The notes under the pieces are model-generated. The model was not told the DNA's origin and did not search any database. It was given only the letters and a program-made list of their open reading frames with translations. A stretch of DNA of 64,000 bases from Planctomycetota bacterium (lineage in GTDB: Bacteria; Planctomycetota; Phycisphaerae; SM23-33). How positions within the stretch are numbered: the first letter of the stretch is position 1; each line of letters starts with the position of its first letter. The position numbers and the translations under genes were made by a program. Below, in pieces: positions 33,513 through 42,041 of this stretch. The stretch is taken from assembly GCA_022705325.1 (NCBI GenBank), contig JAKJER010000008.1, forward strand, positions 62,001-126,000, given 5' to 3'.

Positions 33513-36019
33513 CTGTTGTTCGTTCTTGACCTCAGCACGTCGTCCCACGCGGCGGTCGTCATCAGCGCCCGGATCGCCGGCGCGAAGTCGGCGATCGTGA
33601 CGGCGCCCTTCCGCTCGCGGATCCGCCGGGCGACCTGGACGCACTGGCAGTTGGCGGTCTCCTTGGCCGAGGCCGACTCGTCGCGCGGGTACATCAGACG
33701 CTCGCCGCCGATCAGGAACGGCTGGTCGATCGGGCAGGGATGGCTGGCGTAGCGGCGCTCGGCGTCCATGTGGCCCGGCCGCCTCTGGCCGGCGCCACGG
33801 GAGAAGACCCACAGCTTGTGCGTCATGCCGGACGACTGCTGGCCCTCGTGGCGGGCCTTGCTGAGCACCGCCCCTACGTGGTTGCGGGCGATTCCCACCG
33901 CCGCGCGGCGGCGGTTGGCCATGACGTCCTGGACGCGGTCGGCCAGCTGCTTGACGGTCTCGCCCTCCTCGATGCCGGAGGCCAGGTTTCGGCGGAGGAT
34001 CTCGCGGGTGCGGTCGTCGATGGTGGTCGAGATCACCAGCGCCCGCTCGGCCGCCGCGCGGGTGATGGCCGGGTTGGCCAGCAGCGTCCGCAGCGCCTCG
34101 TCGAGCTTGTCGCCCTCATAGCCGGCTTCCTTCAGGGCCTGCCTGAGCCCCAGTTCCTGAGAGTCGCGGACGAACGATTCCACCTTCGCCCGCCAGGTGC
34201 GCTGGTCCTTGGCGTCCTTGAAGACCCGCAGCAGGATCCGGGCGATGACCCCGGCGTCTTTTGCCTGCGCCTTGTCGCCGGCGGAGGGCAGCTGGTCGGC
34301 GTTTCGCTTCAGTTCGGCCTGGACCTTGCGCATCTGCACGACCAGGCGGGAGCTGATGATCCGGCCCACCTGGCGGGCCAGCGGCTCCCAGCTCTTGATC
34401 CACGTCCGCCAGGCCTGGGCCAGGCCGCGCTCGACGGCTTCGTACCGGGACGGCGACCGCCCGTTAACGGGCCGTAAATGGCCCTTGGGGGCGTCGGTTT
34501 CGTCGCCGTCTCCCAGGCCGCCGGCGTCCGCGTCGTCGCCTCCTGGGGCCGCTGGCGGCGTCGGAGCGGGCGGCGGGGCGTCGCCGCCCCCGCCAAGGCC
34601 GCCCAGTCCGCCCAGCAGATCGTCCAGTGGCTCGTCCACGGTCGGGATGTTCGCCCCTTCGATCACGTCCTGGACGGTGCTCAGCCCGGCCGGCAGGAAT
34701 CCGACGTCGTCGCCGGGCCGCTCGGGCAGGCCGAGGTCGAGCATGTCGTTGATGTCCGCGAACGGGCGGCCCATGCCGAACAGCTTGGCGGCCGAATCGA
34801 TCCGCTCGCGGCGCATCTCCTGGACGATCGGCTGGTCCTCGACGTTCCACCAGGCGACGATGCCCGCGTCGAAGCGGCGGGCGATCTCCTCGATGGCGGC
34901 GGTGAAGCCGTCCAGGAACGGGAAGACGGTCTGCTGGTAGAACTGGCGCAGGGCGTTGGAGGTGTAGGCGGAGCTGTCGCCGGCGGCCTCCACCCAGCCG
35001 GCCACCACCGGCGGCACGCCGTAGGCGGCGCAGATCTCCAGGCGCGTCACCCGCTTGCCCTCGTGCCATTGGAGGTCGCGCATGGACTGGGCCATGTCCT
35101 GGGCGGTGGCGCCTCCCTCCAGGATCAGGCTCTTGGCGGCGTTGGCCGCGCCGGCGTGTCGCTGGGCCAGGGCGGCGGAGTACTCCTCCCGCTGCTCGGG
35201 GCTCAGCTCGCCGGGGAAGCTCACCGCAAGGCCGGCCACCGCCCCGTTCTTGAGCAGGCTGGCGTTGAACAGCGACGCGTTGTAGTCGGTGGCGGTGGCC
35301 AGCCGTGCCGGCACGGCCGGGGCCATGCCGTCCAGCGGCGAGTCGCTCGGCGACCACAGGCAGAAGTACTTCACCTCGTCCGGCGTGAGGGGGATCCGCC
35401 GGCCCGTTCGCGGCGCGGTGTACAGGTAGCCGGACAGGGACGGCATTCCGTTGGCGTCCTGCTCCATGACCGGCTTGATCCGCCCGCCGCGCACGACGTG
35501 CATCTCGCGCGGGCGGTCGCCGCTCAGGTCCGTCAGCACCCACGCGCAGCGGCCCTCCAGCAGCAGCCAGCCGGCGGTCGACTCGACGAACGCCGGCCAG
35601 TCCTGGTAGCCGTTGGGGCGATCGAACAACTCGACGGCCGGTCCGGACTCGACCAGCTCGCCGTCGGCGGCCTTGCCGACCGCCACGCTCTTGCAGCCGC
35701 GCAGCGGGCGGATGCCGCGCGAGCGGCGGCGGGCGAGCGCCTTGCTCTTGGGCCGGCCCATGGCCGCCGCGTCGTCGCGGGCGAGCACCAGCGGGATGCC
35801 TTTCACCGTCCGCTGGATCTCGCTGACGCAGCGGTAGATCCACAGCGCCTGCTGGTACGGCTCGCTCGGGGCGTCCACCGACGAGCCCAGCGAGCCCTCG
35901 CGCCCGGCGGCGAACAGCCGGCCGTACGCCGTCAGCGTCACGTCCTTGTCCGTCGCGGCGAACGGGTCGACCGTCCCGAAGGGCGTGACCACCACCGACC
36001 TGTTGTAGGGATCGTCCAT
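33491..36019 (-). CDS. Portal protein fused to MuF-like minor head protein, 842 aa
   Basis: An 842-residue fusion. Residues 1-460 are a HK97-type portal (YRCVSEIQRTVKGIPL, PDEVKYFCLWSPSD, SYTSNALRQFYQQTVFPF-like core). A Gly/Pro/Asp-rich linker follows (about 470-510). Residues 520-842 carry an SPP1 gp7/Mu F-type head morphogenesis domain, with the C-terminal HMDAERRYASHPCPIDQPFLI and ETANCQCVQ motifs. Normally these are two genes. The ATG at 36019 follows the 56-residue gene's stop by eight bases. Confidence 0.85.
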   Translation of the reverse strand: MDDPYNRSVVVTPFGTVDPFAATDKDVTLTAYGRLFAAGREGSLGSSVDAPSEPYQQALWIYRCVSEIQRTVKGIPLVLARDDAAAMGRPKSKALARRRSRGIRPLRGCKSVAVGKAADGELVESGPAVELFDRPNGYQDWPAFVESTAGWLLLEGRCAWVLTDLSGDRPREMHVVRGGRIKPVMEQDANGMPSLSGYLYTAPRTGRRIPLTPDEVKYFCLWSPSDSPLDGMAPAVPARLATATDYNASLFNASLLKNGAVAGLAVSFPGELSPEQREEYSAALAQRHAGAANAAKSLILEGGATAQDMAQSMRDLQWHEGKRVTRLEICAAYGVPPVVAGWVEAAGDSSAYTSNALRQFYQQTVFPFLDGFTAAIEEIARRFDAGIVAWWNVEDQPIVQEMRRERIDSAAKLFGMGRPFADINDMLDLGLPERPGDDVGFLPAGLSTVQDVIEGANIPTVDEPLDDLLGGLGGLGGGGDAPPPAPTPPAAPGGDDADAGGLGDGDETDAPKGHLRPVNGRSPSRYEAVERGLAQAWRTWIKSWEPLARQVGRIISSRLVVQMRKVQAELKRNADQLPSAGDKAQAKDAGVIARILLRVFKDAKDQRTWRAKVESFVRDSQELGLRQALKEAGYEGDKLDEALRTLLANPAITRAAAERALVISTTIDDRTREILRRNLASGIEEGETVKQLADRVQDVMANRRRAAVGIARNHVGAVLSKARHEGQQSSGMTHKLWVFSRGAGQRRPGHMDAERRYASHPCPIDQPFLIGGERLMYPRDESASAKETANCQCVQVARRIRERKGAVTIADFAPAIRALMTTAAWDDVLRSRTNNSHRGTEA

Positions 36020-36027
36020 GAGGTCTC

Positions 36028-36198
36028 TCAGTTTGGCGCGGTCGTGATCAGGGCGTGCCGGCACCGCAGCTGAAGGTCGCGGCACAGCTCGTGGATGCAG
36101 TCGATCTCCCACTGCACGGCGTCGCGCTTGCGGATGAGCTTGCGCAGCTTCTCTCGCGCGGACGCGGCACGGGTGCGGGCTGTCGTCACGCCGTCCAT
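36028..36198 (-). CDS. Small charged phage protein, 56 aa
   Basis: A 56-residue basic helical protein (ASAREKLRKLIRKRDAVQWEID) with two C-terminal cysteines. AGAGAGGAC lies just upstream of the ATG, which overlaps the terminase stop by 13 bases. The overlap and RBS argue that it is expressed. Function unknown; it sits between terminase and portal. Confidence 0.6.
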   Translation of the reverse strand: MDGVTTARTRAASAREKLRKLIRKRDAVQWEIDCIHELCRDLQLRCRHALITTAPN

Positions 36199-37607
36199 AG
36201 GTGTCCTCTCTGCCAGGGCGTCTGGGCGGCCTTGAGGGCCAGGGCGTTGGAGTAGGCGATGTCGCAGTGCGACTCGCGGAGCAGCGGGTTCTCGCTCTCG
36301 CTCAGCTTGAGGTTCGACGCGTCGCCTTCCTTCTGCACGGCGTACACGTCGGTCGCGATGAACTTGTAGCGGTCCATCGACGGCAGCAGCTGCCCGCCGT
36401 CGTCGTAGGCGGTCATGAGCACGCTGCCGAGATCCCGCTTGGCGGCGCCGGTGAAGTTCAGCCCGCTCCAGCGGTTCGGCCAGAGGTGCGAGAGCGTCTC
36501 GTTGGAGTCCATGCCCAGCCCGGTCGAGTCGCCGATGCCCACCGAGCCGGGGACGCTGGCAAAAACCTCGCGGATGATGTCGCGCTGGAGGGCGAACGTG
36601 GTCCGCCGCATGAGAACCAGCGCGGCCAGCGACCGCGGCCAGGTCGGCGTGGCGGCGTAGTTGATCCAGAGCGACGACAGGTGCGAATGGCGGGCGACGT
36701 CCCAGCCGATCTCCAGCCGCCCGCACGCGGCGGCGACGGCCTTCAGGTGGGCGGCAAGCTCTCCGGCGGCGTAGCCGCTGTCGTCGGAGATCTCGACCAG
36801 CTTGAACGGCCGCGCGTCGCCCTCGCTGGAGGCGGCGGTGAGCTGGGCCCACTTGACCAGGGCCTCCAGGTCGCCGGACTCTTTCAGCTCGTATTCCCGC
36901 TCCCAGCCGACCGGGTCTCCGTACAGGTCGCGGAGATCCTCGATGCTGATCGGGCTGCCGTTGGGGTCTTTCAGCTGGAGCCCGTCGGCGACGGCGCGGT
37001 AGACGTCCACGTTGCGGACGCTGACGCCACGGCCGCCCTTGTTGCGCAGCTCGCTGAACTTGGTGTTCTTGCCTCGCGGCGTGGAGATCGCCCGCACGAA
37101 GTAGCCGCGCGTGGTCAGCGGGAAGATGACGCGCCAGTGGTTGTAGCCGCCGCCGGCGAACAGGGCGAACTCGGTGAGGATGATGTTGCCCGTCTTGCCG
37201 GCGACGCTGTCGGCGTTGCGGCCGGGCATCGAGATGACCTTGCCGCCGCCGGGCAGGTGCAGCGTGCGGGCGACGCACTTGAACGCCTCGTCGATCTCCG
37301 GATCGTAGTCGACGTACTCCGCCGAGTCGCTGCCGGTGATCCGGCCCGAGAGGCGGTAGGTCTGCTTGAACACGTCGGCGACGAACCGGCACTTGTCGTG
37401 CGTCTCGTCGGCCTGGCCCTGCGTGGTGGCGATGATGTACCACGCGCGGTGGTCCTCCATGGAGCGATCGACGGCGGCGCAGGAGGATGTGAAGTCCTTG
37501 CCGGCCTGGCGGCTCCAGCAGTCCACCGTGATCCACGAGCGATCGCGGAAGCTCTCTCGCTGGTAGGCGAGCAGCTCGATCACGGATTGTGCGGGCGTCT
37601 TTTCCAT
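36186..37607 (-). CDS. Large terminase subunit (Mu gp28-like)
   Basis: A 473-residue packaging ATPase-nuclease. The Walker A region is SRQAGKDFTSS near residue 30, followed by WYIIATTQGQADE; ILTEFALFAG fits a Walker B with the catalytic acidic residue. The C-terminal nuclease half contains EIGWDVARHSHLSSL and IGDSTGLGMDSNE, the RNase-H-like metal residues. An upstream ATG at 37625 lies in a dispersed repeat (CCACGAATGGCACGAATT on this strand) and is less likely. It follows the gp27-like small terminase gene. Confidence 0.85.
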   Translation of the reverse strand: MEKTPAQSVIELLAYQRESFRDRSWITVDCWSRQAGKDFTSSCAAVDRSMEDHRAWYIIATTQGQADETHDKCRFVADVFKQTYRLSGRITGSDSAEYVDYDPEIDEAFKCVARTLHLPGGGKVISMPGRNADSVAGKTGNIILTEFALFAGGGYNHWRVIFPLTTRGYFVRAISTPRGKNTKFSELRNKGGRGVSVRNVDVYRAVADGLQLKDPNGSPISIEDLRDLYGDPVGWEREYELKESGDLEALVKWAQLTAASSEGDARPFKLVEISDDSGYAAGELAAHLKAVAAACGRLEIGWDVARHSHLSSLWINYAATPTWPRSLAALVLMRRTTFALQRDIIREVFASVPGSVGIGDSTGLGMDSNETLSHLWPNRWSGLNFTGAAKRDLGSVLMTAYDDGGQLLPSMDRYKFIATDVYAVQKEGDASNLKLSESENPLLRESHCDIAYSNALALKAAQTPWQRGHLWTA

Positions 37608-37632
37608 TCGCCTAATTCGTGCCATTCGTGGA

Positions 37633-38319
37633 CTACGCCGCCGCCTCGCCGAAGACGGCCTTGCGGATCTCGCTGAGCTGGGCGGGAGAGATCCTCCCGT
37701 CCCGGCTGCCGGCCTGGGCCTTGCGGACCTCGGCGTCGAACTTGCCTTGCTGCTGGCGGGCCAGCTCGGTGCGGACCTCGGTCAGTTGCGTCGTCGCGAA
37801 GTCGCGGCTGAGCCGCCCGAAGGTGTCCATCATCGTGATGATCTGGGCGGGCTTGAGCGCCTCCAGGCTCTCGGCGGAGTAGTTGATCAGGTTGGACAGG
37901 ATCATCTGCCCGATCAGCTTGGTCCCGCCGGCGAACATGTCGCTGGCGGGCAGGTCCTTGAGCAGGTCGAAGGCGGCCTTGATCTTGGTGCAGGCCAGCT
38001 CGTTGACCCGCTCGGCGGCGATCAGCCGCTTGCGGTCGCGGTCGACGCTGGAGCGGCCGACGCGGATGTCGTGCTCGTCGGCCAGCCAGCGGTTGACGTC
38101 GTCCAGGGCGTAGGTGCGGTGGTCCCGCAGGCGGCTCTCGTACTCGGCCCACAGGCCGTCTCTCACCTGGCAGGCGGAGACGTCCTGGGCGACGGCCGCG
38201 CAGGCGGCGTCGACGGCGGCGTCGTCGGCGGCGTCCACGCCGGCCAGGCCGGCCAGCGAGGCCTGCCGTCCGGCGGCCACGGCCAGCAGCTTGAACGCCT
38301 TGGACGGTCCCAGTCTCAT
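37633..38319 (-). CDS. Mu gp27-like (DUF3486) protein, probable small terminase subunit
   Basis: A 228-residue mostly helical protein with LADEHDIRVGRSSVDRDRKRL, a helix-turn-helix-like DNA-binding segment typical of DUF3486, and FDLLKDLPASDMFAGGTKLIGQMIL. The DUF3486 gene always lies directly before the Mu-type large terminase, as here. It probably recognises the pac site. Confidence 0.75.
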   Translation of the reverse strand: MRLGPSKAFKLLAVAAGRQASLAGLAGVDAADDAAVDAACAAVAQDVSACQVRDGLWAEYESRLRDHRTYALDDVNRWLADEHDIRVGRSSVDRDRKRLIAAERVNELACTKIKAAFDLLKDLPASDMFAGGTKLIGQMILSNLINYSAESLEALKPAQIITMMDTFGRLSRDFATTQLTEVRTELARQQQGKFDAEVRKAQAGSRDGRISPAQLSEIRKAVFGEAAA

Positions 38320-38630
38320 GCGTGCTGGCTCCCGGTGTAGACGTCGATCTTGCTCCAGGGGTAGTTGGCCCTGGCAAAATCCTTGCCGCGCACGGTGATC
38401 AGGAATCGCGGCGGGGCGGACTCGTCGTCCTTGCGGACCAGGTTCAGCTCGACCAGGTCGCGGATCTGGCTGGCGGTCTGGGCGGCGTCGCTGCCGAAGA
38501 TCGAATCGGCGACCAGGTTGCTCAGCTCGGCGGCGGTGTAGCCGATCTCCAGCCCGGCGTCGGCGTGGATGAACAGCACCCGAAGGATCGATTGACGCAG
38601 GTGGCGGGATCGTTCGACGGCGGCGTCCAT
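38316..38630 (-). CDS. Mu gp26-position protein, winged-helix-like, 104 aa
   Basis: A 104-residue protein with LRQSILRVLFIHADAGLEIGYTAAELSNLVADSIF and a C-terminal beta wing (RFLITVRGKDFARA), consistent with a winged-helix fold. It lies between gp25-like and gp27-like genes, the place of Mu gene 26. ATGA-type overlaps join it to both neighbours. Confidence 0.65.
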   Translation of the reverse strand: MDAAVERSRHLRQSILRVLFIHADAGLEIGYTAAELSNLVADSIFGSDAAQTASQIRDLVELNLVRKDDESAPPRFLITVRGKDFARANYPWSKIDVYTGSQHA

Positions 38631-39088
38631 CAGGCGGCTCCTTCCATTCGCGCGATCTGCTTGGCGACGTCGGTGACGCGGCCGTGGACGGCGTCGAGCT
38701 TCTTGTCCACGCTCTCGCGTATCGCCGTCAGTTCGGCGACCACCTGCCGCTCGAACGCCGTCTGCTGGGCGATCACGCGGACGTGCTCGCCCTTGTCGAC
38801 GAAGTCGCGCACGGCCTGTGCCCGGCACTCCAGGCGGGCCCGCTCGATCTGCGTGATCTGGCGGGCCTGTTCGGCCTGGGCGGAGGCCATGTCGCGGATG
38901 GCCTCGTTGGCCTTGGCCTGGTTCTGGAAGAGCGTCGTGATCTGCTCGCCGTGCTTGGCCCCCACGACCCTGGCGGCGACGACGCCGGCCAGGACCTGGC
39001 TGAGGACCCAGACGATGATCCCGCCAATGACCCAGCCGGCGTCGACTGCCGCCGCGAGGTGCATCCACGTCCCTGTGTCGTCGGCCAT
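38630..39088 (-). CDS. Mu gp25-like (DUF2730-type) membrane coiled-coil protein, 152 aa
   Basis: A 152-residue protein with one transmembrane helix (residues 18-44, GWVIGGIIVWVLSQVLAGVVA) and a coiled coil to the end (ANEAIRDMASAQAEQARQITQIERARLE). Topology and position at the head of the late operon match Mu gp25. Its role in Mu is unknown. It should be the first gene behind the late promoter. Confidence 0.7.
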   Translation of the reverse strand: MADDTGTWMHLAAAVDAGWVIGGIIVWVLSQVLAGVVAARVVGAKHGEQITTLFQNQAKANEAIRDMASAQAEQARQITQIERARLECRAQAVRDFVDKGEHVRVIAQQTAFERQVVAELTAIRESVDKKLDAVHGRVTDVAKQIARMEGAA

Positions 39089-39164
39089 CCGTGACTCCCT
39101 GCTCGTCGTCCATGCGACGCCGCCACGTCCGTCAGGCGGCAGCCATGCGACCCGATAAAATACT

Positions 39165-39194
39165 CTATTACCGGGATGATCGGCATTGAGTCAA
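39165..39194 (-). promoter_or_regulatory. Candidate late promoter
   Basis: Read on the minus strand: TTGACT at 39194-39189, an 18-base spacer, and TAATAG at 39170-39165, within the most AT-rich stretch of the prophage. It faces the late operon about 75 bases upstream of the gp25-like ATG. In Mu, the late promoter needs activator C; no C-like gene is recognised here. Confidence 0.5.
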
Positions 39195-39336
39195 GATTAA
39201 ATTTACGTGTTTTGTAACTTTTAATCGTTTAGCGGTTAGCCATATCGAGAAGAAACCGCTTGACCTCGCGCGGTTTTGGATTCATACTGACGTGCTGAAT
39301 CGGCACCTCCCCCGGCCGATTCTCGACGAAGAGGTT

Positions 39337-39366
39337 AGCGGCCCTGCACGATGGTGCGGGGCCGCT
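39337..39366. terminator. Hairpin after the 163-aa membrane protein gene
   Basis: A 13-bp stem (AGCGGCCCTGCAC with its complement, one G-U pair) and four-base loop directly follows the stop at 39369. No long T-run follows, so termination may be incomplete. The 280 bp between this gene and the late operon holds only this hairpin and the late promoter. Confidence 0.6.
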
Positions 39367-39368
39367 AG

Positions 39369-39860
39369 CTATTCCTCCCCTAGGGAAAACTTGTAACCAG
39401 GGATGTACAGGTCCATGCTGGCAGGGCGCCCTTGCCTCCCGTCGAAAACCTGTCCGTCCTTACTCATTGGACCTATCTGGTTTGCAACGCCTGGTTTGGC
39501 GATCTCGGGCGGAGTACTTCCTGTAACATCGTGACAAAAACGGACATAGATGACGACTTCGCCTGTATCGGAATTCCTCCCAAGAACCAGGATGTCCTTT
39601 TCTTGAACGTAGAGAGTTCCGTGCTGATCAACGATCTCGACCCGATGTCTTCCAAGGGCGTAGACTCCTGGCGATGGAGAACTAATCCGTGGCTTCAACT
39701 CGTCGGGTATCCTCCACGAGACGTAGCTAAAAGACGGGCCCCACATTTGTGCGCAAGGGAGCGTTACGGTATCGCGTGATAGAAGAACAAGAATCAAGAT
39801 CACAACAGAAAACGCGGCAATCGACATAATCGCGGCGACCACCCTCTTGTTCATCTTCAT
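39369..39860 (-). CDS. Membrane-anchored protein beside the repressor, 163 aa, low GC
   Basis: A 163-residue protein with an N-terminal membrane anchor (residues 5-28, VVAAIMSIAAFSVVILILVLL) and an exported beta-rich remainder (GPSFSYVSWRIPDEL, GRHRVEIVDQHGTLYV). The ATG at 39860 has AGGTGG eight bases upstream; a GTG at 39872 is the alternative. Base composition is near 50 percent GC, clearly below its neighbours. Location downstream of the repressor, expressed in the lysogen, suggests a lysogenic-conversion or superinfection-exclusion gene, but no family is recognised. Confidence 0.6.
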   Translation of the reverse strand: MKMNKRVVAAIMSIAAFSVVILILVLLSRDTVTLPCAQMWGPSFSYVSWRIPDELKPRISSPSPGVYALGRHRVEIVDQHGTLYVQEKDILVLGRNSDTGEVVIYVRFCHDVTGSTPPEIAKPGVANQIGPMSKDGQVFDGRQGRPASMDLYIPGYKFSLGEE

Positions 39861-39872
39861 GCTTGAACCCAC

Positions 39873-40772
39873 CTAGCTCCTCTTGAGATGGTCGATCACC
39901 TTATAGGCCGCGGCGACCTGTGACGCCTGGATCGCCCTGGCGGCGAAGGCCTGGTTGATGGACTCCAGCAGCGCCGACTTGCCCTTGATGCGGATGCGTT
40001 TCAGCACGGCCTCGCGCTCGCCGTCCACCTCCAGCAGCACGCAGGCGATCCCCGCCGTGACGCGCTGCTGCGGATCCACGACGACCATGTCGCCGGCCAT
40101 GTAGTCCGGCTCCATCGACTGGCCCTCCACGCGGACGGCGATCGCCGTGGCCGGCGCTCCCGCGTAGACCAGGAACTCGCCGCACCAGCCGGGCGGGTAT
40201 TCGCGCGCCTCCACGGCGTCCAGCCCCGTGCCGGCCGCGATCTTCCCGACGACGGGCACATACTGCCTCCACCAGTCGCTCACCGACGGCACGGCCTCCG
40301 GCGGCACCGTCCGGTACCCGCTGCGATCTTCCTTGGCCTGCCGTTTCATGTCGGCGCGGATCCGCCGCACAACCGGAGGGGTCATCTCCCCGGTGTGGGT
40401 AGGCGGAACGCGGTCAACGAACTCACAGAACCTTCTGTATTGTGCAGCCTCTTCTAGCCGCTCTAACGTGACCGAAGGAGAAACGTCGCGACCGGTAAGC
40501 AACCAGTTGGCGGAGTGCCCGCTCGCCTCTACGAAACGGATCAGTCCCTCCAGCAAGTCCGTATCGATCGACGTCGCCGCACCCCTCTCCAGGCGGCTGA
40601 CCGCGTTGTTGTTGGCACGGCCGAGGAAGTCGGCCAGGTCGGCCTGGCTGAGGCCGGACTGCCTCCTTAACATGTGCAGCCTCTCCCCGATCTTCCGGGC
40701 CATTTCGGCCGCCTCTGAAGTCTTATGGGAACCCATGAAATTATTTTCAGATTTCCTCTTGACTCTCTTCAT
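39873..40772 (-). CDS. Phage repressor, HTH plus S24 LexA-like peptidase
   Basis: A 299-residue repressor. An XRE helix-turn-helix lies at about 28-70 (SGLSQADLADFLGRANNNAVSRLERG). The C-terminal S24 domain has the AG cleavage site in GKIAAGTG, catalytic Ser in RVEGQSMEPDY and Lys in EAVLKRIRIKG. Such repressors self-cleave with activated RecA, so the lysogen is probably SOS-inducible. Two starts are possible (40772 and 40736); neither has a clear RBS. It is divergent from the early operon. Confidence 0.85.
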   Translation of the reverse strand: MKRVKRKSENNFMGSHKTSEAAEMARKIGERLHMLRRQSGLSQADLADFLGRANNNAVSRLERGAATSIDTDLLEGLIRFVEASGHSANWLLTGRDVSPSVTLERLEEAAQYRRFCEFVDRVPPTHTGEMTPPVVRRIRADMKRQAKEDRSGYRTVPPEAVPSVSDWWRQYVPVVGKIAAGTGLDAVEAREYPPGWCGEFLVYAGAPATAIAVRVEGQSMEPDYMAGDMVVVDPQQRVTAGIACVLLEVDGEREAVLKRIRIKGKSALLESINQAFAARAIQASQVAAAYKVIDHLKRS

Positions 40773-40837
40773 GTCTAGCCGAATAATATAACCGTGGAAC
40801 GATTAAACCTACACTTTACTGCCAAACTTCACGCATC
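40759..40837. promoter_or_regulatory. Divergent control region between repressor and early genes
   Basis: AT-rich intergenic DNA. On the plus strand TTGACT (40759-40764) and TAATAT (40784-40789) with a 19-base spacer form an early promoter candidate, partly inside the repressor's first codons. On the minus strand TATATT overlaps the same -10. Repressor binding here would control both directions. No clear operator palindrome was found. Confidence 0.45.
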
Positions 40838-41128
40838 ATGACAAGATCAGCCCAACACGCCAAAGCCACAGAGGACAAAAGAATTTTACGCCAGGCGGGG
40901 GCGTCCGTCAAGGCACAAATCATTTCTTCCGGCTTTGCGCTTGGGCGCCTCGCTGCCTGGGCCGGGGTGGCAGCTTCCACGCTTAGCAATTGCCTTGCGG
41001 GCCGAACTCGCAACCACGAGACCCAGGTCAGGATCTGGGAGGCGTACTGCCGGCTCGTCGGACCCGAAAAGAGCCCTTCCCTTGTGGAGTTCTGGGGCGA
41101 CCTGCTCAGCCGGAGGATCGCGGGATGA
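40838..41128 (+). CDS. Small Cro/Ner-like HTH regulator, 96 aa
   Basis: A 96-residue protein with a helix-turn-helix (FALGRLAAWAGVAASTLSNCLAG). It is the first gene of the rightward early operon and is opposite the repressor, the position of Ner or Cro in Mu and lambda-like phages. Its TGA overlaps the next ATG. Confidence 0.65.
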   Translation: MTRSAQHAKATEDKRILRQAGASVKAQIISSGFALGRLAAWAGVAASTLSNCLAGRTRNHETQVRIWEAYCRLVGPEKSPSLVEFWGDLLSRRIAG

Positions 41129-41469
41129 ACGTCGAACTCTTCGGGCAGCGGATTCGCAAGATGCGAAAAGACCTGGGCCTGACCCAGCGGAAGCTGTCGG
41201 CGATCCTGGGGCTTGCCAGCCCGGACACGCTGACGCGGCTGGAGAACGGGAAGGCCACGCAGATCAGCCTGTCGGTCCTGTTCGGACTCATCGACATCGC
41301 CATGAAGGGCGATGTGGAAGTCTGGTGGCTGCTCGGATGCGAATCCAACCCGGATAGCCGGACCTTCCGCCAATCCGCCAACGAGAAGATCACCATGGCG
41401 ATCGGCGAGTTGCGGGTCGCGCAGGCGATCGCCGAGGCGCTTCTGCTCGAACTGAGGGTCGCGAGATGA
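41125..41469 (+). CDS. XRE-family HTH regulator, 114 aa
   Basis: A 114-residue protein with a full XRE domain (residues 8-62: IRKMRKDLGLTQRKLSAIL, ASPDTLTRLENGK) and a helical tail. It is the second gene of the early operon and probably acts with the Cro/Ner-like protein. It overlaps the next gene (ATGA at 41466-41469). Confidence 0.75.
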   Translation: MNVELFGQRIRKMRKDLGLTQRKLSAILGLASPDTLTRLENGKATQISLSVLFGLIDIAMKGDVEVWWLLGCESNPDSRTFRQSANEKITMAIGELRVAQAIAEALLLELRVAR

Positions 41470-41714
41470 GCGACCGCGTCACCATATATAAGGATGACCG
41501 TCCGGTGCTGAGCATCCGCCGGCGCGTGGGCGAGGCCGTCCACCTGGACCACCCGGCGATGGGCCGCGTGACGATCACCGTGGTCCGCGCGAGCCGGACC
41601 GGCCAGATGCGCCTGGCGATCCAGGCCCCCCGCAGCGTCGCCGTCCTCCGCGACGACGCCATCCGCACCGAGGCCGCACACCTGGCATCCACTCCCGAAA
41701 GGGGCGAATCATGA
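41466..41714 (+). CDS. csrA: Phage-encoded CsrA-like RNA-binding regulator, 82 aa
   Basis: An 82-residue protein with the CsrA/RsmA fold signature: VLSIRRRVGEAVHL (beta 1-2, where CsrA has LTRKVGE), then RVTITVVRAS and MRLAIQAPRSVAVLRDDAI, matching the VRLGIxAPxxVxVxRxEI core that carries the RNA-binding Arg. Its N-terminus is about ten residues longer than host CsrA. It should bind ANGGA motifs in mRNA leaders and change translation. It sits in the regulatory end of the early operon. Confidence 0.8.
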   Translation: MSDRVTIYKDDRPVLSIRRRVGEAVHLDHPAMGRVTITVVRASRTGQMRLAIQAPRSVAVLRDDAIRTEAAHLASTPERGES

Positions 41715-42019
41715 ACCCGGAGAACAAGCTGACGTTGAAGGAAGGCGTCGTCGCCATCGTGGCGCTGCTCCTGATCGTGGCGATCTGCCTGATCCTGGTG
41801 GACCGCGCGATCGAACACTTCTGCGGAGAGCCGAAGGCCGACGCCGTGCCGCGCGTGATCTGGCAGCCGGCCAGCCAGCCGGCCCAGGAGGTGGACGCCC
41901 ACGCCGCGCACCGCGTGGGCGGAGTCACCGTCATCCAGATCCGCGACGCCCACGGCGTCTGGCGGCTGGTGGACCCGAAGGAAATCCAGACCCTGCCGCG
42001 CGACCGCGGCGAGCGATAG
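41711..42019 (+). CDS. Single-pass membrane protein, 102 aa
   Basis: A 102-residue protein with a transmembrane helix (residues 12-31, GVVAIVALLLIVAICLILV) and a periplasmic or cytoplasmic tail containing HRVGGVTVIQIRDAHGVWRLV. It overlaps the CsrA-like gene by four bases. Function unknown; early-expressed membrane proteins often affect superinfection or host physiology. Confidence 0.6.
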   Translation: MNPENKLTLKEGVVAIVALLLIVAICLILVDRAIEHFCGEPKADAVPRVIWQPASQPAQEVDAHAAHRVGGVTVIQIRDAHGVWRLVDPKEIQTLPRDRGER

Positions 42020-42041
42020 CGAACCAGGAAAGGAATCCGAC

